From NCBI RefSeq assembly GCF_003001905.1, contig NZ_PVNE01000009.1, forward strand, positions 1 to 64,000: 64,000 nt of DNA, given 5' to 3'. Made by a program: the position numbers and the translations under genes. Positions 1-11,400 of the stretch are shown in pieces (position 1 is the first letter of the stretch; every line of letters begins with the position of its first letter). This DNA comes from Planifilum fimeticola. Lineage in GTDB: Bacteria; Bacillota; Bacilli; Thermoactinomycetales; DSM-44946. The notes under the pieces are model-generated. The model was given only the letters and a program-made list of their open reading frames with translations. It did no database searches and was not told the DNA's origin.

Positions 1-139
1 AGAGTAACAGAGCAATGCCTCCTTACTGCCGTTTGCCAAAACATCAAGAAAATGGCCTTGCTCCTTTGGAAGAGGAACAATGGGCCCCAAGGCGGGTCCT
101 TTATCCGTCTGTTCTTCTCTATTTTCTTCCAATTAGCAT

Positions 140-210
140 ACAAACCCAGCGGTTTTTCCGCTGGGTTTGTCAATAGCCTCCCGCCACCCTTTAGGTGGCG
201 TTTTCTTTTG
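140..210. terminator. Two adjacent hairpins, the second a rho-independent terminator
   Basis: A perfect 13-bp stem lies at 140-152/158-170 with a TTTTT loop. A second stem, CGCCACC/GGTGGCG at 182-188/194-200, is followed directly by TTTTCTTTT. The second has the form of a plus-strand intrinsic terminator and probably ends a transcript from a gene left of the window, isolating odhA. Confidence 0.8.
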
Positions 211-300
211 TCGAGGGGTTTCCGACCGCAGTTTTCCGGCAGTTTTTGATTAAAGGAACAGGATTAGGGAAAAACAGGTAAAGAAGTCCTTTTTGAGAGG

Positions 301-3174
301 ATGGGACAGAGAGTGGAGAGGAACTACGGGTCCATGAAGTGGGAGAGTTTTCACGGCGCCAATCTGGCGTATCTCGTCGAGCAATACGAACGGTATGTCG
401 AGGATCCCCGTTCGGTAGAAGCGTCCGTCCGGACGCTTTTTGAGCGCCTGGGTCCGCCGCCCTTCGTACCGACGGAGGTTGTTTCCGGGGAAAAGGTGGA
501 GGATCCGGCGCTGATCCGGAAGGTGATGACCGCTGTGGAGCTGGCGCAGCGGATCCGCACCTACGGCCACCGACAGGCGCGAATCAATCCCCTGAAAACG
601 GAGATCCGTCCCGATCCCCGGCTCGACCCCGCCGCCTGCGGTCTCAGCGAGGAGGATCTCCGGAGGATGCGGGCCGAATGGATCTGGCCGGAAGCCCCCG
701 AGGGTGTGCGGACGGGCTTGGAGGCCATCGCCAAGCTCAGGGAGATTTACACCGGATCCCTGGCCTTCGAATTTTCCCATGTGCATGATCCCGAAGAGCG
801 GGAATGGTTGGAGCGCCAGGTGGAATCCGGGGCAATTCGTCCCTTTTTGCCGCCGGAAAAGCAGGTCGATCTGTTGAAGCGATTGATTGAGGTGGAGGGA
901 TTCGAGCGGTTTCTGCATCGCACGTTTCCGGGACAGAAGCGGTTCTCCATCGAAGGCATCGATGTGCTGGTGCCGATGCTGGATGAGTTGATCCGCCGAA
1001 GCGTCAATGACGGCGTCAAAAACGTCATGATCGGCATGGCCCACCGCGGTCGGCTCAACGTGTTGGCCCACGTGCTTGGGAAGCCCTACGAAGTCATTTT
1101 TTCCGAATTTCATCACTCCCCCGACAAGGAGCGGGTTCCTTCCGAGGGCTCAGCGGGGATCAATTTCGGATGGACGGGGGATGTGAAGTATCACCTGGGC
1201 GCCGAACGGGAATGGGAAGAGGCGGATCGGAGGGAAATCCTCTACGCCCGGTTGACCCTCGCCAACAACCCCAGCCATTTGGAATTTGTCAATCCCGTCG
1301 TCGAAGGGTTTGCCCGCGCCGCTCAGGAGGAGCGCGGGCGCCCCGGATTTCCGGAACAGGACGTGAACCGGGCCTTGGCCATTCTGATCCACGGAGACGC
1401 GGCCTTTCCCGGTGAAGGGATCGTGGCCGAAACCCTCAACCTGAGCCGGCTTCGGGGCTACTCCACGGGAGGGACGGTCCACATCATCGCCAACAACCAG
1501 CTGGGGTTCACCACCGAAAGCTCCGATGCCCGATCCACCGCTTACGCCGGCGATTTGGCCAAAGGTTTTGAGATCCCGGTGGTTCATGTCAATGCGGATG
1601 ATCCGGAGGCGTGTCTGGCCGCCGTCCGCCTGGCCTGGGCGTACCGCTGCCGATTCCGGAAGGATTTCCTGATCGACTTGGTGGGTTACCGGCGCTACGG
1701 TCACAATGAAATGGACGATCCCGTCGCGACGCAGCCGCAGATGTACGAGCAGATCCAAAAACATCCGAGTCTGGCCGCTCAATATGCCAGGCGGCTGGAG
1801 AAGGAAGGGAGGATATCCCGGGAGGAGGTGGAGCGGGCGGAGAAGGAAGTGGAGGAACGGCTGAGGCGGGCGTACCGGAAGATGAAAGAGGATCCCCCCG
1901 ACGAGTGGGCGGTGATGGAAAAAGAGGCTCCGGTCCCGGAGCTGCCGGAAGTGGTGACGGCGGTGGAGGAGGAGACCCTTCGCCGGCTCAACCGCGAGCT
2001 GCTGAACAAACCGGAGGGCTTCCGCCGATACCCGAAACTGGAACGGATTCTTCTCCGCCGGGCCGAAGCCCTGGAGAAGGAGGGACGGGTGGATTGGTCC
2101 CTGGCGGAAACCCTGGCCTATGCCACCATCTTGGCCGACGGAATCGCCATCCGCATGTCCGGCCAGGATACGGAGCGGGGGACCTTCGCCCATCGGCACC
2201 TGGTCCTCCACGATCCGAAAACGGGCCGTTCGTACTCTCCCCTGCACCTTCTCAGCCAGGCGCGGGCCTCCTTCGCCATATACAACAGCCCCCTTTCCGA
2301 AGCTTCCGTACTGGGCTTTGAATACGGGTACGACGTGTTCGCAACCGACACCCTCGTCCTCTGGGAAGCGCAGTTTGGCGATTTCGCCAATGCCGCCCAG
2401 GTGATCATCGATCAGTTTCTCTCCTCCGGCCGCGCCAAGTGGGGGCAGCGGTCCGGACTGGTGATGCTCCTGCCCCACGGGTACGAAGGCCAGGGGCCTG
2501 AGCATTCCAGCGCCCGCCTGGAGCGGTTTCTGCAACTGGCGGCGGAGAACAACTGGGTGGTGGCCAATCTGACCCGGGCCTCCCAGATTTTTCACCTGCT
2601 GCGGCGTCAGGCGCTGCTGCTCGGGGAGCATGCCGAACGGCCCCTCATCCTGATGACGCCGAAAAGCCTGCTGCGCCATCCTCAGACCGCCTCTCCCCTG
2701 ACGGATTTCACGGAGGGCCGGTTTCAAAGCGTGATCGAACGGCCGGGTTGGCGGAAAAGGGCCGACCGCGTGGAGCGGCTGCTCCTTGCGAGCGGGAAAA
2801 TTGCCGTGGAACTGGAAGAGAAGATGGAGGGCGAAAAAGCCGGGGAACGGATGCACCTGGTGCGGGTGGAACAGCTGTATCCGTTCCCGGAGGAGGAGAT
2901 CCGCCGGGTGGTGCGGCGCTTCCCCCGCCTGCGGGAAATGGTTTGGATTCAGGAGGAGCCGAGAAATATGGGCGCCTGGACCTACGTGGCCCCCCGATTG
3001 CGCGCTGTGGCACCTGAGGGGATAGCCGTCTGCTACATCGGTCGTCCCGAGCGGTCCAGTCCGGCGGAGGGTTTCTCCGAAATCCACGATATCGAGCAAC
3101 GGCGCATTCTCGATGAAGCGACTCGCTTGACCCTGACCTATACCGCTTCCAAACCGGGAGGGAAGGAAACATGA
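301..3174 (+). CDS. odhA: 2-oxoglutarate dehydrogenase E1 component
   Basis: Thiamine-diphosphate-dependent E1 subunit of the 2-oxoglutarate dehydrogenase complex; it decarboxylates 2-oxoglutarate and transfers the succinyl group to the lipoyl arm of OdhB in the TCA cycle. The protein is 957 residues, close to the usual size of about 940. Visible family features are the N-terminal segment around [12 protein letters not shown], the [16 protein letters not shown] active-site block, the [18 protein letters not shown] cofactor region and the C-terminal [12 protein letters not shown] block. The start is uncertain: the ATG at 301 has GAGAGG directly against it, whereas an in-frame ATG at 334 has GGAGAGGA about 12 bases upstream, so the true start may be 11 codons later. 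The 3' end overlaps odhB by four bases (ATGA), which indicates translational coupling. No E3 (lpd) gene follows. Confidence 0.96.
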   Translation: MGQRVERNYGSMKWESFHGANLAYLVEQYERYVEDPRSVEASVRTLFERLGPPPFVPTEVVSGEKVEDPALIRKVMTAVELAQRIRTYGHRQARINPLKTEIRPDPRLDPAACGLSEEDLRRMRAEWIWPEAPEGVRTGLEAIAKLREIYTGSLAFEFSHVHDPEEREWLERQVESGAIRPFLPPEKQVDLLKRLIEVEGFERFLHRTFPGQKRFSIEGIDVLVPMLDELIRRSVNDGVKNVMIGMAHRGRLNVLAHVLGKPYEVIFSEFHHSPDKERVPSEGSAGINFGWTGDVKYHLGAEREWEEADRREILYARLTLANNPSHLEFVNPVVEGFARAAQEERGRPGFPEQDVNRALAILIHGDAAFPGEGIVAETLNLSRLRGYSTGGTVHIIANNQLGFTTESSDARSTAYAGDLAKGFEIPVVHVNADDPEACLAAVRLAWAYRCRFRKDFLIDLVGYRRYGHNEMDDPVATQPQMYEQIQKHPSLAAQYARRLEKEGRISREEVERAEKEVEERLRRAYRKMKEDPPDEWAVMEKEAPVPELPEVVTAVEEETLRRLNRELLNKPEGFRRYPKLERILLRRAEALEKEGRVDWSLAETLAYATILADGIAIRMSGQDTERGTFAHRHLVLHDPKTGRSYSPLHLLSQARASFAIYNSPLSEASVLGFEYGYDVFATDTLVLWEAQFGDFANAAQVIIDQFLSSGRAKWGQRSGLVMLLPHGYEGQGPEHSSARLERFLQLAAENNWVVANLTRASQIFHLLRRQALLLGEHAERPLILMTPKSLLRHPQTASPLTDFTEGRFQSVIERPGWRKRADRVERLLLASGKIAVELEEKMEGEKAGERMHLVRVEQLYPFPEEEIRRVVRRFPRLREMVWIQEEPRNMGAWTYVAPRLRAVAPEGIAVCYIGRPERSSPAEGFSEIHDIEQRRILDEATRLTLTYTASKPGGKET

Positions 3175-4421
3175 TGGAAATCAAAGTGCCGGAACTGGCG
3201 GAATCCATCACCGAGGGGACCATCTCCAGGTGGGTGAAACGGGCGGGGGACCCCGTGCGGGAAGGGGATGTCGTCGCGGAGCTGGAAACCGACAAGGTGA
3301 ATGTGGAAATCAGCGCGGAACAGAGCGGAGTTTTGAAAAAGATTTTGAAGGAGGAGGGAGAGACTGTCCGCGTGGGAGAGGCGATCGCCCTGCTCGGTGA
3401 AGCGGATGGGGAAGCTGCCGATCCCGAGGCGGAGAAAAAAGCGGAGGAGCCGATTTCCGATCCGCCTCCGGAACCCAGGGAGGCGGAAGGCGCCGAACCC
3501 GGGGGGGACGTCCGGCCATCACCCGCCGAACTCCCCGTCGCCACGCCCGCCGCTCGAAAATGGGCGCGGGAGCGGGGGATCGATCTTCGGCAGGTTTCAG
3601 CGCGGGATCCCCGGGGAAGGGTGACGGCGGAGGACGTCCGGGATCACGCGGCCGAAGCCCCCTCCGCGGGAAAGGCTCCCGGCGGGCCGGAACGGGACCA
3701 CCCGTCGGGGGAAGGAGAACGGCCGGTGGAGCGGATCCGGATGTCCCGCCGCCGCCTCACCATCGCCCGCCGGCTTCTGGAGGCCAAGCAGTCGACGGCG
3801 ATGCTCACCACCTTCAACGAAGTGGACATGAGCGCCGTCATGGAGATTCGTCGCCGCCGGAAAGAATGGTTCCGGGAGCGGCATGAGGTGGGGCTGGGGT
3901 TCATGTCCTTCTTCACCAAGGCCGTCGTGGGGGCACTGAAGGCCTTTCCCCTGCTCAACGCGGAGATTCGGGGAGAGGAGATCCTGATCAAGAAGTACTA
4001 CGACATCGGCATCGCCGTATCTACGGATCAGGGTCTTGTCGTCCCGGTCGTCCGTAATGCGGACCGGCTCAGCTTTCCGGAGATCGAGCGCCGGATCGCC
4101 GCCCTGGCCGAAAGGGCCCGGTCCGGCTCCCTCACCCTGGAGGAACTGCAGGGCGGCACCTTCACCATCACCAACGGCGGCGTGTTCGGTTCCCTGTATT
4201 CCACTCCCATCCTCAACCCTCCGCAGGTGGGGATCCTGGGCATGCACAAGATCCAGAAGCGACCGGTCGTCGTGGAGGATGACCGGGTGGAAGTCCGGCC
4301 GATGATGTATCTCGCCCTTTCCTACGACCACCGGATCATCGACGGGAAGGAAGCGGTCAGCTTCCTGGTTCGGGTGAAGGAATTGGTGGAGGATCCGGAG
4401 CAGCTGCTGCTGGAAGGCTGA
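3171..4421 (+). CDS. odhB: Dihydrolipoyllysine succinyltransferase, E2 of 2-oxoglutarate dehydrogenase
   Basis: E2 core of the 2-oxoglutarate dehydrogenase complex, which passes the succinyl group from lipoate to CoA. It is 416 residues, nearly the same as the Bacillus protein. Domains in order: a lipoyl domain with the modified lysine at K42 in [11 protein letters not shown]; an acidic and proline-rich linker at about 80-120; a peripheral subunit-binding domain around residues 122-162 ([14 protein letters not shown]); and the acyltransferase domain ending in SYDHRIIDG with catalytic H387 and D391. The start is the first of two consecutive ATG codons, behind GGGAGGGAAGG, and overlaps the odhA stop. 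A strong terminator follows. Confidence 0.96.
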   Translation: MMEIKVPELAESITEGTISRWVKRAGDPVREGDVVAELETDKVNVEISAEQSGVLKKILKEEGETVRVGEAIALLGEADGEAADPEAEKKAEEPISDPPPEPREAEGAEPGGDVRPSPAELPVATPAARKWARERGIDLRQVSARDPRGRVTAEDVRDHAAEAPSAGKAPGGPERDHPSGEGERPVERIRMSRRRLTIARRLLEAKQSTAMLTTFNEVDMSAVMEIRRRRKEWFRERHEVGLGFMSFFTKAVVGALKAFPLLNAEIRGEEILIKKYYDIGIAVSTDQGLVVPVVRNADRLSFPEIERRIAALAERARSGSLTLEELQGGTFTITNGGVFGSLYSTPILNPPQVGILGMHKIQKRPVVVEDDRVEVRPMMYLALSYDHRIIDGKEAVSFLVRVKELVEDPEQLLLEG

Positions 4422-4445
4422 GTTTCCAAAAAAGAAAAAGGACGA

Positions 4446-4482
4446 AAGGAATCGACCTGCCCTTTGGGTCGATTCCTTTTTT
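4446..4482 (+). terminator. Rho-independent terminator of odhAB
   Basis: A perfect 12-bp stem, AAGGAATCGACC at 4446-4457 with GGTCGATTCCTT at 4467-4478, runs into TTTTTT. It starts 25 bases after the odhB stop and is a textbook intrinsic terminator. Confidence 0.93.
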
Positions 4483-4866
4483 GGAGGGGAAATCCGCGTT
4501 TTCCGTCACGTCATCGCCGCTGTTCCGCCTTCTCGTCGCTGAATTCCAATTGGCTCCTTATGCCTTCTGTCGCTTTAACAACGAGTTACAGAACGTGAAT
4601 GCCGTAGGCTCCGTCTTTTGCATTGGTATCGATCGTGGTCGATACGGTAAGTGATTATCATCCAAGTAAACACTTTTTTTCTCGCTCTAGTAAGGTTTAG
4701 TCGGGTTTAGAAAGAGGTGGGGACCCTGAATTGGTTAAGTTCGACAGACGGAAATTAAACTGGGTGTAGGGGACGAACCCACACCCAGCCAGATATAGCT
4801 CTTATGAACATAGATGCACGCTTAATGAACGCCGTCAGGCGTTTTTCTTAAAATGGCGGACGGCAT
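4483..4866. other. Intergenic stretch with two small hairpins
   Basis: No gene is recognisable. Two structures can be seen. CTGGGTGT at 4760-4767 pairs with ACACCCAG at 4781-4788 and on the minus strand is followed by TTTAATTT, so it may end transcription of the truncated reductase gene. AACGCC/GGCGTT at 4828-4843 is followed on the plus strand by TTT. Confidence 0.4.
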
Positions 4867-5469
4867 TTACAGCTCGACTTTCCAGTTGCCCATCATCTTG
4901 GCAACTGCCGGATCGTGGTAGGACAGGAAGAGCGTATTCCCCGTATCGAGAGCCGAAATGCGCTCCATATCGTCTGCGTCCAATTCAAAATTGAAGATGT
5001 TGAAGTTTTCGATGATCCGCTCCTTGCGCACCGATTTCGGAATCACCACAATACCCCGCTGCACCAGCCAGCGCAATACGACTTGCGCGACGGTTTTGCC
5101 ATGTTTGGCGGCAATCGAGCTCAACACTTCGTTGCTGAATAGATTGTTCTTCCCTTCGGCAAAAGGAGCCCACGACTGGTGCTGGACGCCCAGCTCTTTC
5201 AAGAAGGCCTGGGTCTCCCACTGCTGGTAGAACGGATGGGTCTCGATCTGGTTGACGGCGGGCACGATGTCGTTATGCACGATCAGATCCATCAGGCGAT
5301 CCGGCAGAAAGTTGCTGACCCCGATCGCCCGGATTTGGCCTTCGCGATACAGCTCTTCCATCGCTCGCCAAGTGCCGTAATAATCGCCGAACGGCTGGTG
5401 TATCAAGTACAGATCGAGGTAATCGAGCTGCAACTTCTTCAAAGATTTTTCGAAGGCCCGTTTTCGCAA
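4867..5469 (-). pseudogene. Aldo/keto reductase, 5'-truncated
   Basis: The 200 residues match the C-terminal two thirds of an NADPH-dependent aldo/keto reductase of the diketogulonate-reductase type: [24 protein letters not shown], a conserved NQIETHPF-like segment and the [10 protein letters not shown] cofactor loop. Family members are about 275-285 residues. The first 80 or so, which carry the catalytic Asp, Tyr and Lys, are missing. Reading upstream in the same frame gives about 26 more codons (to about 5547) that do not look like the family, and then a stop, so the N-terminal part was lost rather than mis-called. A TTG serves as first codon only by default. Probably non-functional. Confidence 0.75.
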
Positions 5470-5621
5470 CCGGTTGAGTTCGCGCTCAACTGAAGGGGAT
5501 GAATTCGAAGCGGGAGATGCTTCGCCCGGTTACATGACGCACCTGCGGAGGAGGGGAAGGCTTGGTTGGCTCTCCATGGGCATGACAATTTGTCGCGGGG
5601 CTCCCTCCCGGCCTGCCGGCG

Positions 5622-6953
5622 CTACCGGGCGGTCGCAGATTCCGCCGCCTGTCCGGAAGGCACGCCGAACAGGGTGCGCAGGTGGGAGTTGAGAAAGCGT
5701 CCCTCGGGATCCTGCTCGCCGCGGATCCGGCAAAAGTCGTTCCACCGAGGATACAGGCGGCTCAGCTCCTCGGCGGTCAGCGAGTGCATCTTGCCCCAGT
5801 GGGGACGGCCCCCGTGGCGGCGGAAGATCGCCTCCACCGCGGAGAAGTACGCTTCATGAGGCATCCCTCGGTACATGTGCACCGCGACGAAGGCCGTGTC
5901 CCGGCCGTAGGCGGGACTGAGCCAGATGTCGTCCCCCTTGACGTACCGGCACTCGATGGGGAAATGGACGGCAAACCGGCGGCGCTGGATCGTCTCCCGG
6001 ATCTCCCGCACCACTTCCGCCAGCTTCTCCGCCGGAAGGGCGTACTCCATTTCGTTGAAGCGGACCAGGCGAGGCGTCGCGAACAGCCGGTGGCTGTCCC
6101 CCACCTCTTCCACCGCGGGCACTCCCCGGGCGGACAGGCGGCTGATGGAAGGGCACAACCGGGGAAAGCGGCGGGCGGTCTCGGAAAGGAGCCAGAAGGC
6201 GCCGTTTTCGAGGAACCATTTGCTGAACCGGCTCCAGAGTCCGCCGGCGGTTGCCGCCCGATCGGTTTCATCCATGAACTTCACTTGGACCTGATCCGTG
6301 TGGGGAAACCAGTAAAATTCGAAGTGGCGGTGTTCGCGGCGGTAGCGGTCCAGGTGGTTCAGGCATTCCGTTAGGGACATCCGTCCGCTCCGGTAATGGA
6401 GCCGGTACCGGGGAAGCACCCGCAGGGTGACGCGGACAATCACCCCCAGGGCGCCGAGGGAAACCTGCGCCGCCTTGAATAGCTCCGGATTTCGGTCCGG
6501 GGAGCATTCGACCACCTCCCCCCTTGCGTTGACGAGGGTGAGGGCGGCCGCCTGTGTGGACAGAATTCCGAAATTCATCCCGGTGCCGTGGGTGCCGGTG
6601 CTGATCGCCCCCGCAATGGACTGGGCGTTGATGTCCCCCAGGTTTTCCTGGGCCAATCCGTGCCCGTGGAGGAGCTTCCCCAGCTCCTTCAATTTGGTTC
6701 CGGCCCGGACCGTGACGAGCCGGCGCTCTTTGTCCACCGCTTCCAAACCGCGAAGTCGGTCGAGGGAGAGAAGGATGTCGGTCGGGACCAGGGGCGTGAA
6801 GGAATGGCCCGAACCGACGACGCGGATCTGTTTGCCTTCATCGGCGGCCTCCCGGATGATCCGGGCCACATCCTCCACGGAAGCCGGATAAAGGACGCGC
6901 TTTGGCCGAAAGCGGACGGAACCGGACCAGTTGCTCCATTCCTTCTGACTCAC
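5622..6953 (-). CDS. FAD-binding sugar-1,4-lactone oxidase-like oxidoreductase
   Basis: A 443-residue flavoprotein of the VAO/FAD-linked oxidase family, related to D-arabinono-1,4-lactone and L-gulono-1,4-lactone oxidases. The PCMH-type FAD domain is clear: a P-loop around RVVGSGHSFTPL, then LGDINAQSIAGAISTGTHGTG. The C-terminal ALO domain ends with HWGKMH and a conserved RIRGEQDPEGRFLN. The start was set at a GTG (VSQKEWSNW) at 6953, behind GGGAGGTG, rather than 30 codons upstream inside the preceding gene. The GTG overlaps the TGA of the preceding gene (GTGA), so the two are translationally coupled. The substrate is not identifiable from sequence; a sugar lactone or alditol is the family expectation. 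Confidence 0.88.
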   Translation of the reverse strand: MSQKEWSNWSGSVRFRPKRVLYPASVEDVARIIREAADEGKQIRVVGSGHSFTPLVPTDILLSLDRLRGLEAVDKERRLVTVRAGTKLKELGKLLHGHGLAQENLGDINAQSIAGAISTGTHGTGMNFGILSTQAAALTLVNARGEVVECSPDRNPELFKAAQVSLGALGVIVRVTLRVLPRYRLHYRSGRMSLTECLNHLDRYRREHRHFEFYWFPHTDQVQVKFMDETDRAATAGGLWSRFSKWFLENGAFWLLSETARRFPRLCPSISRLSARGVPAVEEVGDSHRLFATPRLVRFNEMEYALPAEKLAEVVREIRETIQRRRFAVHFPIECRYVKGDDIWLSPAYGRDTAFVAVHMYRGMPHEAYFSAVEAIFRRHGGRPHWGKMHSLTAEELSRLYPRWNDFCRIRGEQDPEGRFLNSHLRTLFGVPSGQAAESATAR

Positions 6954-8143
6954 AGAAAACACCTCCCGTCTCCGCGGTAAGTGGAAGCCTCCCCGACGAT
7001 CCGCCCCTCCGAAAACAGGTGGAGTCGGTCGAATCGCTCGCACAATTCACCGGCCTTGGCATGGCGCAGAAAGACCGGATCCCCCAGGTTCAGGGCAATC
7101 GGTCCCTCGTAACGGAGGGGCGTCTGAACCTCGCCGGCGCCTTCCAGCGGGAGCAGGCGCGCTCCCTCCGGCAGATATGGCACCGGCAGTTTGTCGCGCC
7201 CGGCGGCGCCGGAGGCCACGTAACCGCCCCCCGCGCAGGTGTAGATGCCGGGGTGCGGCCTGCGGACGATCTCGATGGCGAATCCCGCGGCGGGCTGATA
7301 CCGGAAATCCCGGTAATAATCGAACAAGGCCGGCGCATAGAGTCCCGACCCCACGGTCACCTCCGTCACCGACGGGTCCCGGGCGGTGGTGGCGAGGCTT
7401 CCCGTCCCTCCCCCGTTGACGAAGCGGAGGGGGATTCCCAGATCGCGGACGGCCTGAACCAGTGCCCCCCGCCTCTCCGCCACGACCCGGACGGAGTGCC
7501 GTTTGAGCATGCGGACGAGGAGGTTTTTGGCCCAGGCGCCCGGATAGCGGTCGCCCACCCCGGCGATCTGGGCTTCGTAACCCATCAGCCCGTCCAGCAG
7601 GAGGTGGGGCGAGGAGGCGATCCGTCGGACCAGCGCCAGCGCTTCCTCCGCGGTTCGGAGGGGGGACCGCCGGACGCCGAAGTGGAGGCCGGGATAGGAG
7701 ACGGACATGTCGATGTCCAAACAGACGGGGATGCGCACGCCCGTCTCCCGGGCGATCGCCTCCAGATGGTCGATATGCTCGGCCGAGTCCGCCATCAGGG
7801 TGATGCGGCGGCCGTCCGCGATCTTCCGCGCCGCTTGCCGGAGGTGCTCCGGCTCCCAGGCGGGATACCCGACGAGCAGATCGTCCAGCCCCTGTTCGGC
7901 GAGATACACCGCTTCGGGGACGGTGAAGCACATGACGCCCCGGAAGCGGTCGGAGGCTTGGAGCACGAACTGGATGACCCGGACGCTGCGCAGGGATTTG
8001 CTGGCGAGGCGGAGGGTTTTATCGCCGCATTTCCCTGCGATGTTGCGGATGTTTTCCGAGAGGAGATCCAGGTCGAGGTAGGCAAAGGGTTTGGGGACGC
8101 CTTCAAAGGCGCGGCGGTACTCTTCGTAATCCCGTTTGATCAT
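6950..8143 (-). CDS. D-threonine aldolase / alanine-racemase-fold PLP enzyme
   Basis: A 397-residue protein of the fold-type III PLP family that includes D-threonine aldolase and D-serine dehydratase. The N-terminal barrel begins KPFAYLDLDLLSENIR and carries LRLASKSLRSVRV, with the presumed PLP lysine in that segment. The C-terminal beta domain has a CAGGGYVASG segment and a late HAKAGELCERF motif in which metal-binding His and Cys would be expected. The ATG at 8143 was chosen because it follows GGGAGGAACCGCG. It is first in a two-gene operon with the FAD oxidase and overlaps it by four bases. The pairing suggests a shared catabolic step, but the substrate is unknown. Confidence 0.82.
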   Translation of the reverse strand: MIKRDYEEYRRAFEGVPKPFAYLDLDLLSENIRNIAGKCGDKTLRLASKSLRSVRVIQFVLQASDRFRGVMCFTVPEAVYLAEQGLDDLLVGYPAWEPEHLRQAARKIADGRRITLMADSAEHIDHLEAIARETGVRIPVCLDIDMSVSYPGLHFGVRRSPLRTAEEALALVRRIASSPHLLLDGLMGYEAQIAGVGDRYPGAWAKNLLVRMLKRHSVRVVAERRGALVQAVRDLGIPLRFVNGGGTGSLATTARDPSVTEVTVGSGLYAPALFDYYRDFRYQPAAGFAIEIVRRPHPGIYTCAGGGYVASGAAGRDKLPVPYLPEGARLLPLEGAGEVQTPLRYEGPIALNLGDPVFLRHAKAGELCERFDRLHLFSEGRIVGEASTYRGDGRCFL

Positions 8144-8484
8144 CGCGGTTCCTCCCAAACCGCCGCGTTCATTCGGCGGAATGTTCAACCGTGACGTTCA
8201 ATTCCGAAAAGGGCGGACGCTTGTGTTCCTTGTCCTCCTTATCCATTTTCCCCGTCATGCGGCGGAACTCCTTTTGCCGCGTTCATTTTTTGCCGGTGAA
8301 CAGTCGGCGGGCGGGAGCAGCGCAGCGGGGGTTTCCGGCAGCCGACGGGCGGGAGGCGGTCAACCGGAAGACATGCGGCCGATATTTACAAACAATTAAA
8401 AATTTAGTACCATTTGATTAAAACATTATCCAACTGGACAGGCGTCGAATCCCTTTGACAACCCTTGTCCCCGGAGGTGCGGCG
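8144..8484. other. Divergent intergenic region with a possible promoter for the GH92 gene
   Basis: No gene is seen between the minus-strand PLP enzyme and the plus-strand mannosidase. TTTACA at 8385-8390 and TACCAT at 8408-8413 are spaced 17 bases and could be a weak sigma-A promoter with a leader of about 65 bases. An AT-rich tract at 8384-8430 stands out from the GC-rich surroundings. No clear promoter was found for the minus strand. Confidence 0.35.
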
Positions 8485-11400
8485 ATGAAAAGAGTGGGTG
8501 CGAGGAAGGCTTTCAGCGCATTGGTGATGGTTGTCTTTCTGTTGCAAATGTCGCTTGTTCCCCCTCCCCCGGCGGCGTCGGCCCGGGAGGTTCAAACCGA
8601 CTTTTTCTCGTCCTTTGAAGTGGATGATTTGACCTGGGAAAATACGGTTGAAACCGATTTGAAAGGCAATAAAAGGGCGAAGGGAGTTGACGGTCACATT
8701 GTCCCCGAAGATCGCATCCCGGGGGATATCACCGAGAAGGTGAAAGAGATCAAGGCCAGTGCCAACAACCCGCCCCATGAAACGGATCAGCAATTGATCG
8801 ACGGCGATGTGACCACCAAATGGCTCGCCTTTGAACCCACGGCCTGGATCGAGCTCCGGCTTTCCGAACCGGAAGCGGTGGTGAAATATGCGCTGACCTC
8901 GGCCAACGACTACCCGGAGCGGGATCCCCGCGACTGGACCCTTTCCGGTTCCGAGGACGGGGAAAACTGGACCGTGTTGGACCGGAGAGAGGGAGAGCGC
9001 TTTGACGAACGCTTCCAGACCAAAGTGTACGAATTCGAGAATGACACCGAGTATTCCTATTACCGCCTGGAGATTACGCGGAATGCCGGCGCCAATATCA
9101 CGCAGCTGGCGGAGCTGCAGCTTTCCAACGGCATCGAAGTGCCGCCGCCCCCGCCTTCCGATATGAAATCCCATATCGCATCGGGTCCGTCCAAGGCTTA
9201 CACCGCCAAGCGGAACGCCGGCTGGACCGGTCGCCGCGCCCTGACCTACTACGGCACCCATGTCGCCAAAGGCAGGGCCTACTCCTACAACAAGATTTAC
9301 GAAGTGGACATTTTGGTTACCCCCGACACCCGGTTGTCCTATCACATTTTCCCGGAATTTACGGACAAGGATCACCTGGAGTATGCCAGCACCTATGCCG
9401 CCGTCGATCTCGCCTTTTCGGACGGAACCTATTTGAGCGAACTGGGGGCCGTGGATCAACACGGGGTGAAGCTGAACCCGCGGGATCAGGGCAAGTCGAA
9501 AACGCTGTACCCGCATCAATGGAACTTCAAAAAGGCCCACATCGGCAAAGTGGCTGCCGGAAAAAGGATCAAGCGCATCCTGGTGGCCTATGACAATCCG
9601 AAGGGACCTGCCGTATTTCGGGGGCACATCGACGATATCCGAATCGAGGGGAATCCGGCAAAGCTAAGCGCATCCAGGCCCTCCGATTACGTGAACACCC
9701 TGCGGGGCACCCATTCCAACGGCACCTTTTCCCGGGGAAATACCTTCCCGGCCGTCGCCGTCCCCCACGGCTTCAACTTCTGGACGCCGGTGACCGATGC
9801 GGGTTCGACCAGCTGGTTGTATCAGTACCACGAGCAGAACAACGAGGACAATCTCCCGGAAATTCAGGCCTTTTCACTCAGCCACGAACCCAGCCCCTGG
9901 ATGGGTGACCGCCAGACCTTTCAGGTGATGCCCTCGGATTCCGCCGAAGGGGTTCCGGAGGCCGGCCGCAGTGACCGGGCCCTGCCCTTCCAGCGGGAGA
10001 ATGAAATCGCGAAGGCCCATTACTACAGCGTGACCTTCGAGAACGGCATCCGGACGGAGATCGCTCCCACCGATCACGCCGCCCTGTTCCGGTTCACGTT
10101 CAAGGGGGATCGATCCACCCTCATCTTCGACAATGTGAACAATAGCGGCGGCATCCGGCTGGATCCGGAGAAGCGCGCGATCACCGGCTTCTCCGATGTA
10201 AAAAGCGGATTGTCCACGGGTGCCACGCGGATGTTCTTTTACGCGGAATTCGACAAACCGGTTCTCGAGAGCGGCCGGATTTCCGGTCACGGCCGGGATG
10301 ATGTGATGGCCTATTACCGGTTTGACACCGGCCAGGGCGATCGGACGGTGACGATGCGGATTGCCACCTCCCTCATCAGCGTGGCGCAGGCCGAGAAAAA
10401 CCTGAAACAGGAAATCTCCCCCGCGGACACCTTGGAAACCGTCAGGGAAAGGGCCCAGAAACTGTGGGATGACAAGCTGAAGATCATCGAGGTGGAAGGT
10501 GCGTCCGAAGAGGATCTGGTGACGCTGTACTCCAACCTGTACCGCCTGTTCCTGTACCCCAATTCCGCGTACGAAAACGTCGGCACCGCGGACAAGCCCG
10601 TTTACAAGTATGCCAGCCCCTTTTCGCCGCCGGTCGGGGAGAATACGCCCACAAAGACGGGAGCCAAAATCGTGGAGGGAAAAGTCTATGTGAACAACGG
10701 CTTCTGGGATACCTACCGGACGGCGTGGCCCGCCTACGTCCTGCTGACACCCACCAAAGCGGGGGAGATGATCGACGGCTTTGTCCAGCATTACAGGGAC
10801 GGCGGCTGGATCGCCCGCTGGTCTTCCCCGGGATATGCGGACCTGATGGTGGGGACCAGCTCGGATATCGCCTTCGCCGATGCGTACATCAAAGGGGTGA
10901 CGAACTTTGATGTGAAAAGCTTCTACCAGTCGGCGGTGAAAAATGCCACGGCGGTCAGCCCCGACCCGGGAACGGGGAGAAAGGGCCTGGTCACCTCCAT
11001 TTTCAAGGGATACACCGACACCTCCACGCCGGAGGGCATGTCCTGGGCGATGGACGGCTATATCAACGACTTCGGCATCGCCAATCTGGCCAAGGCCCTG
11101 TATGAGCGGGGAGACGGGGACGATCCCGATCGTTCCCGATACAAGGATGATTACCTGTACTTCTTAAACAGGGCCCAAAACTATGTGCACATGTTCAATC
11201 CGAATGTGAATTTCTTCATGGGCCGGACGCCTTCTGGCGCGTGGCGCGTCTCACCCGAAGACTTCGATCCCCGCGAGTGGGGAAGGGATTATACGGAGAC
11301 CAATGCCTGGAACATGGCCTTTCACGCCCCGCAGGACGGCCAGGGATTGGCCAATCTTTACGGGGGAAGGGAGGCGCTGGCCGCCAAGCTGGATGAGTTC

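Noticed and set aside
1150-3099. Long minus-strand frame of 649 codons across odhA
   Set aside because: It is antisense to a clear odhA and shows no domain pattern; long shadow frames are common in GC-rich genes.
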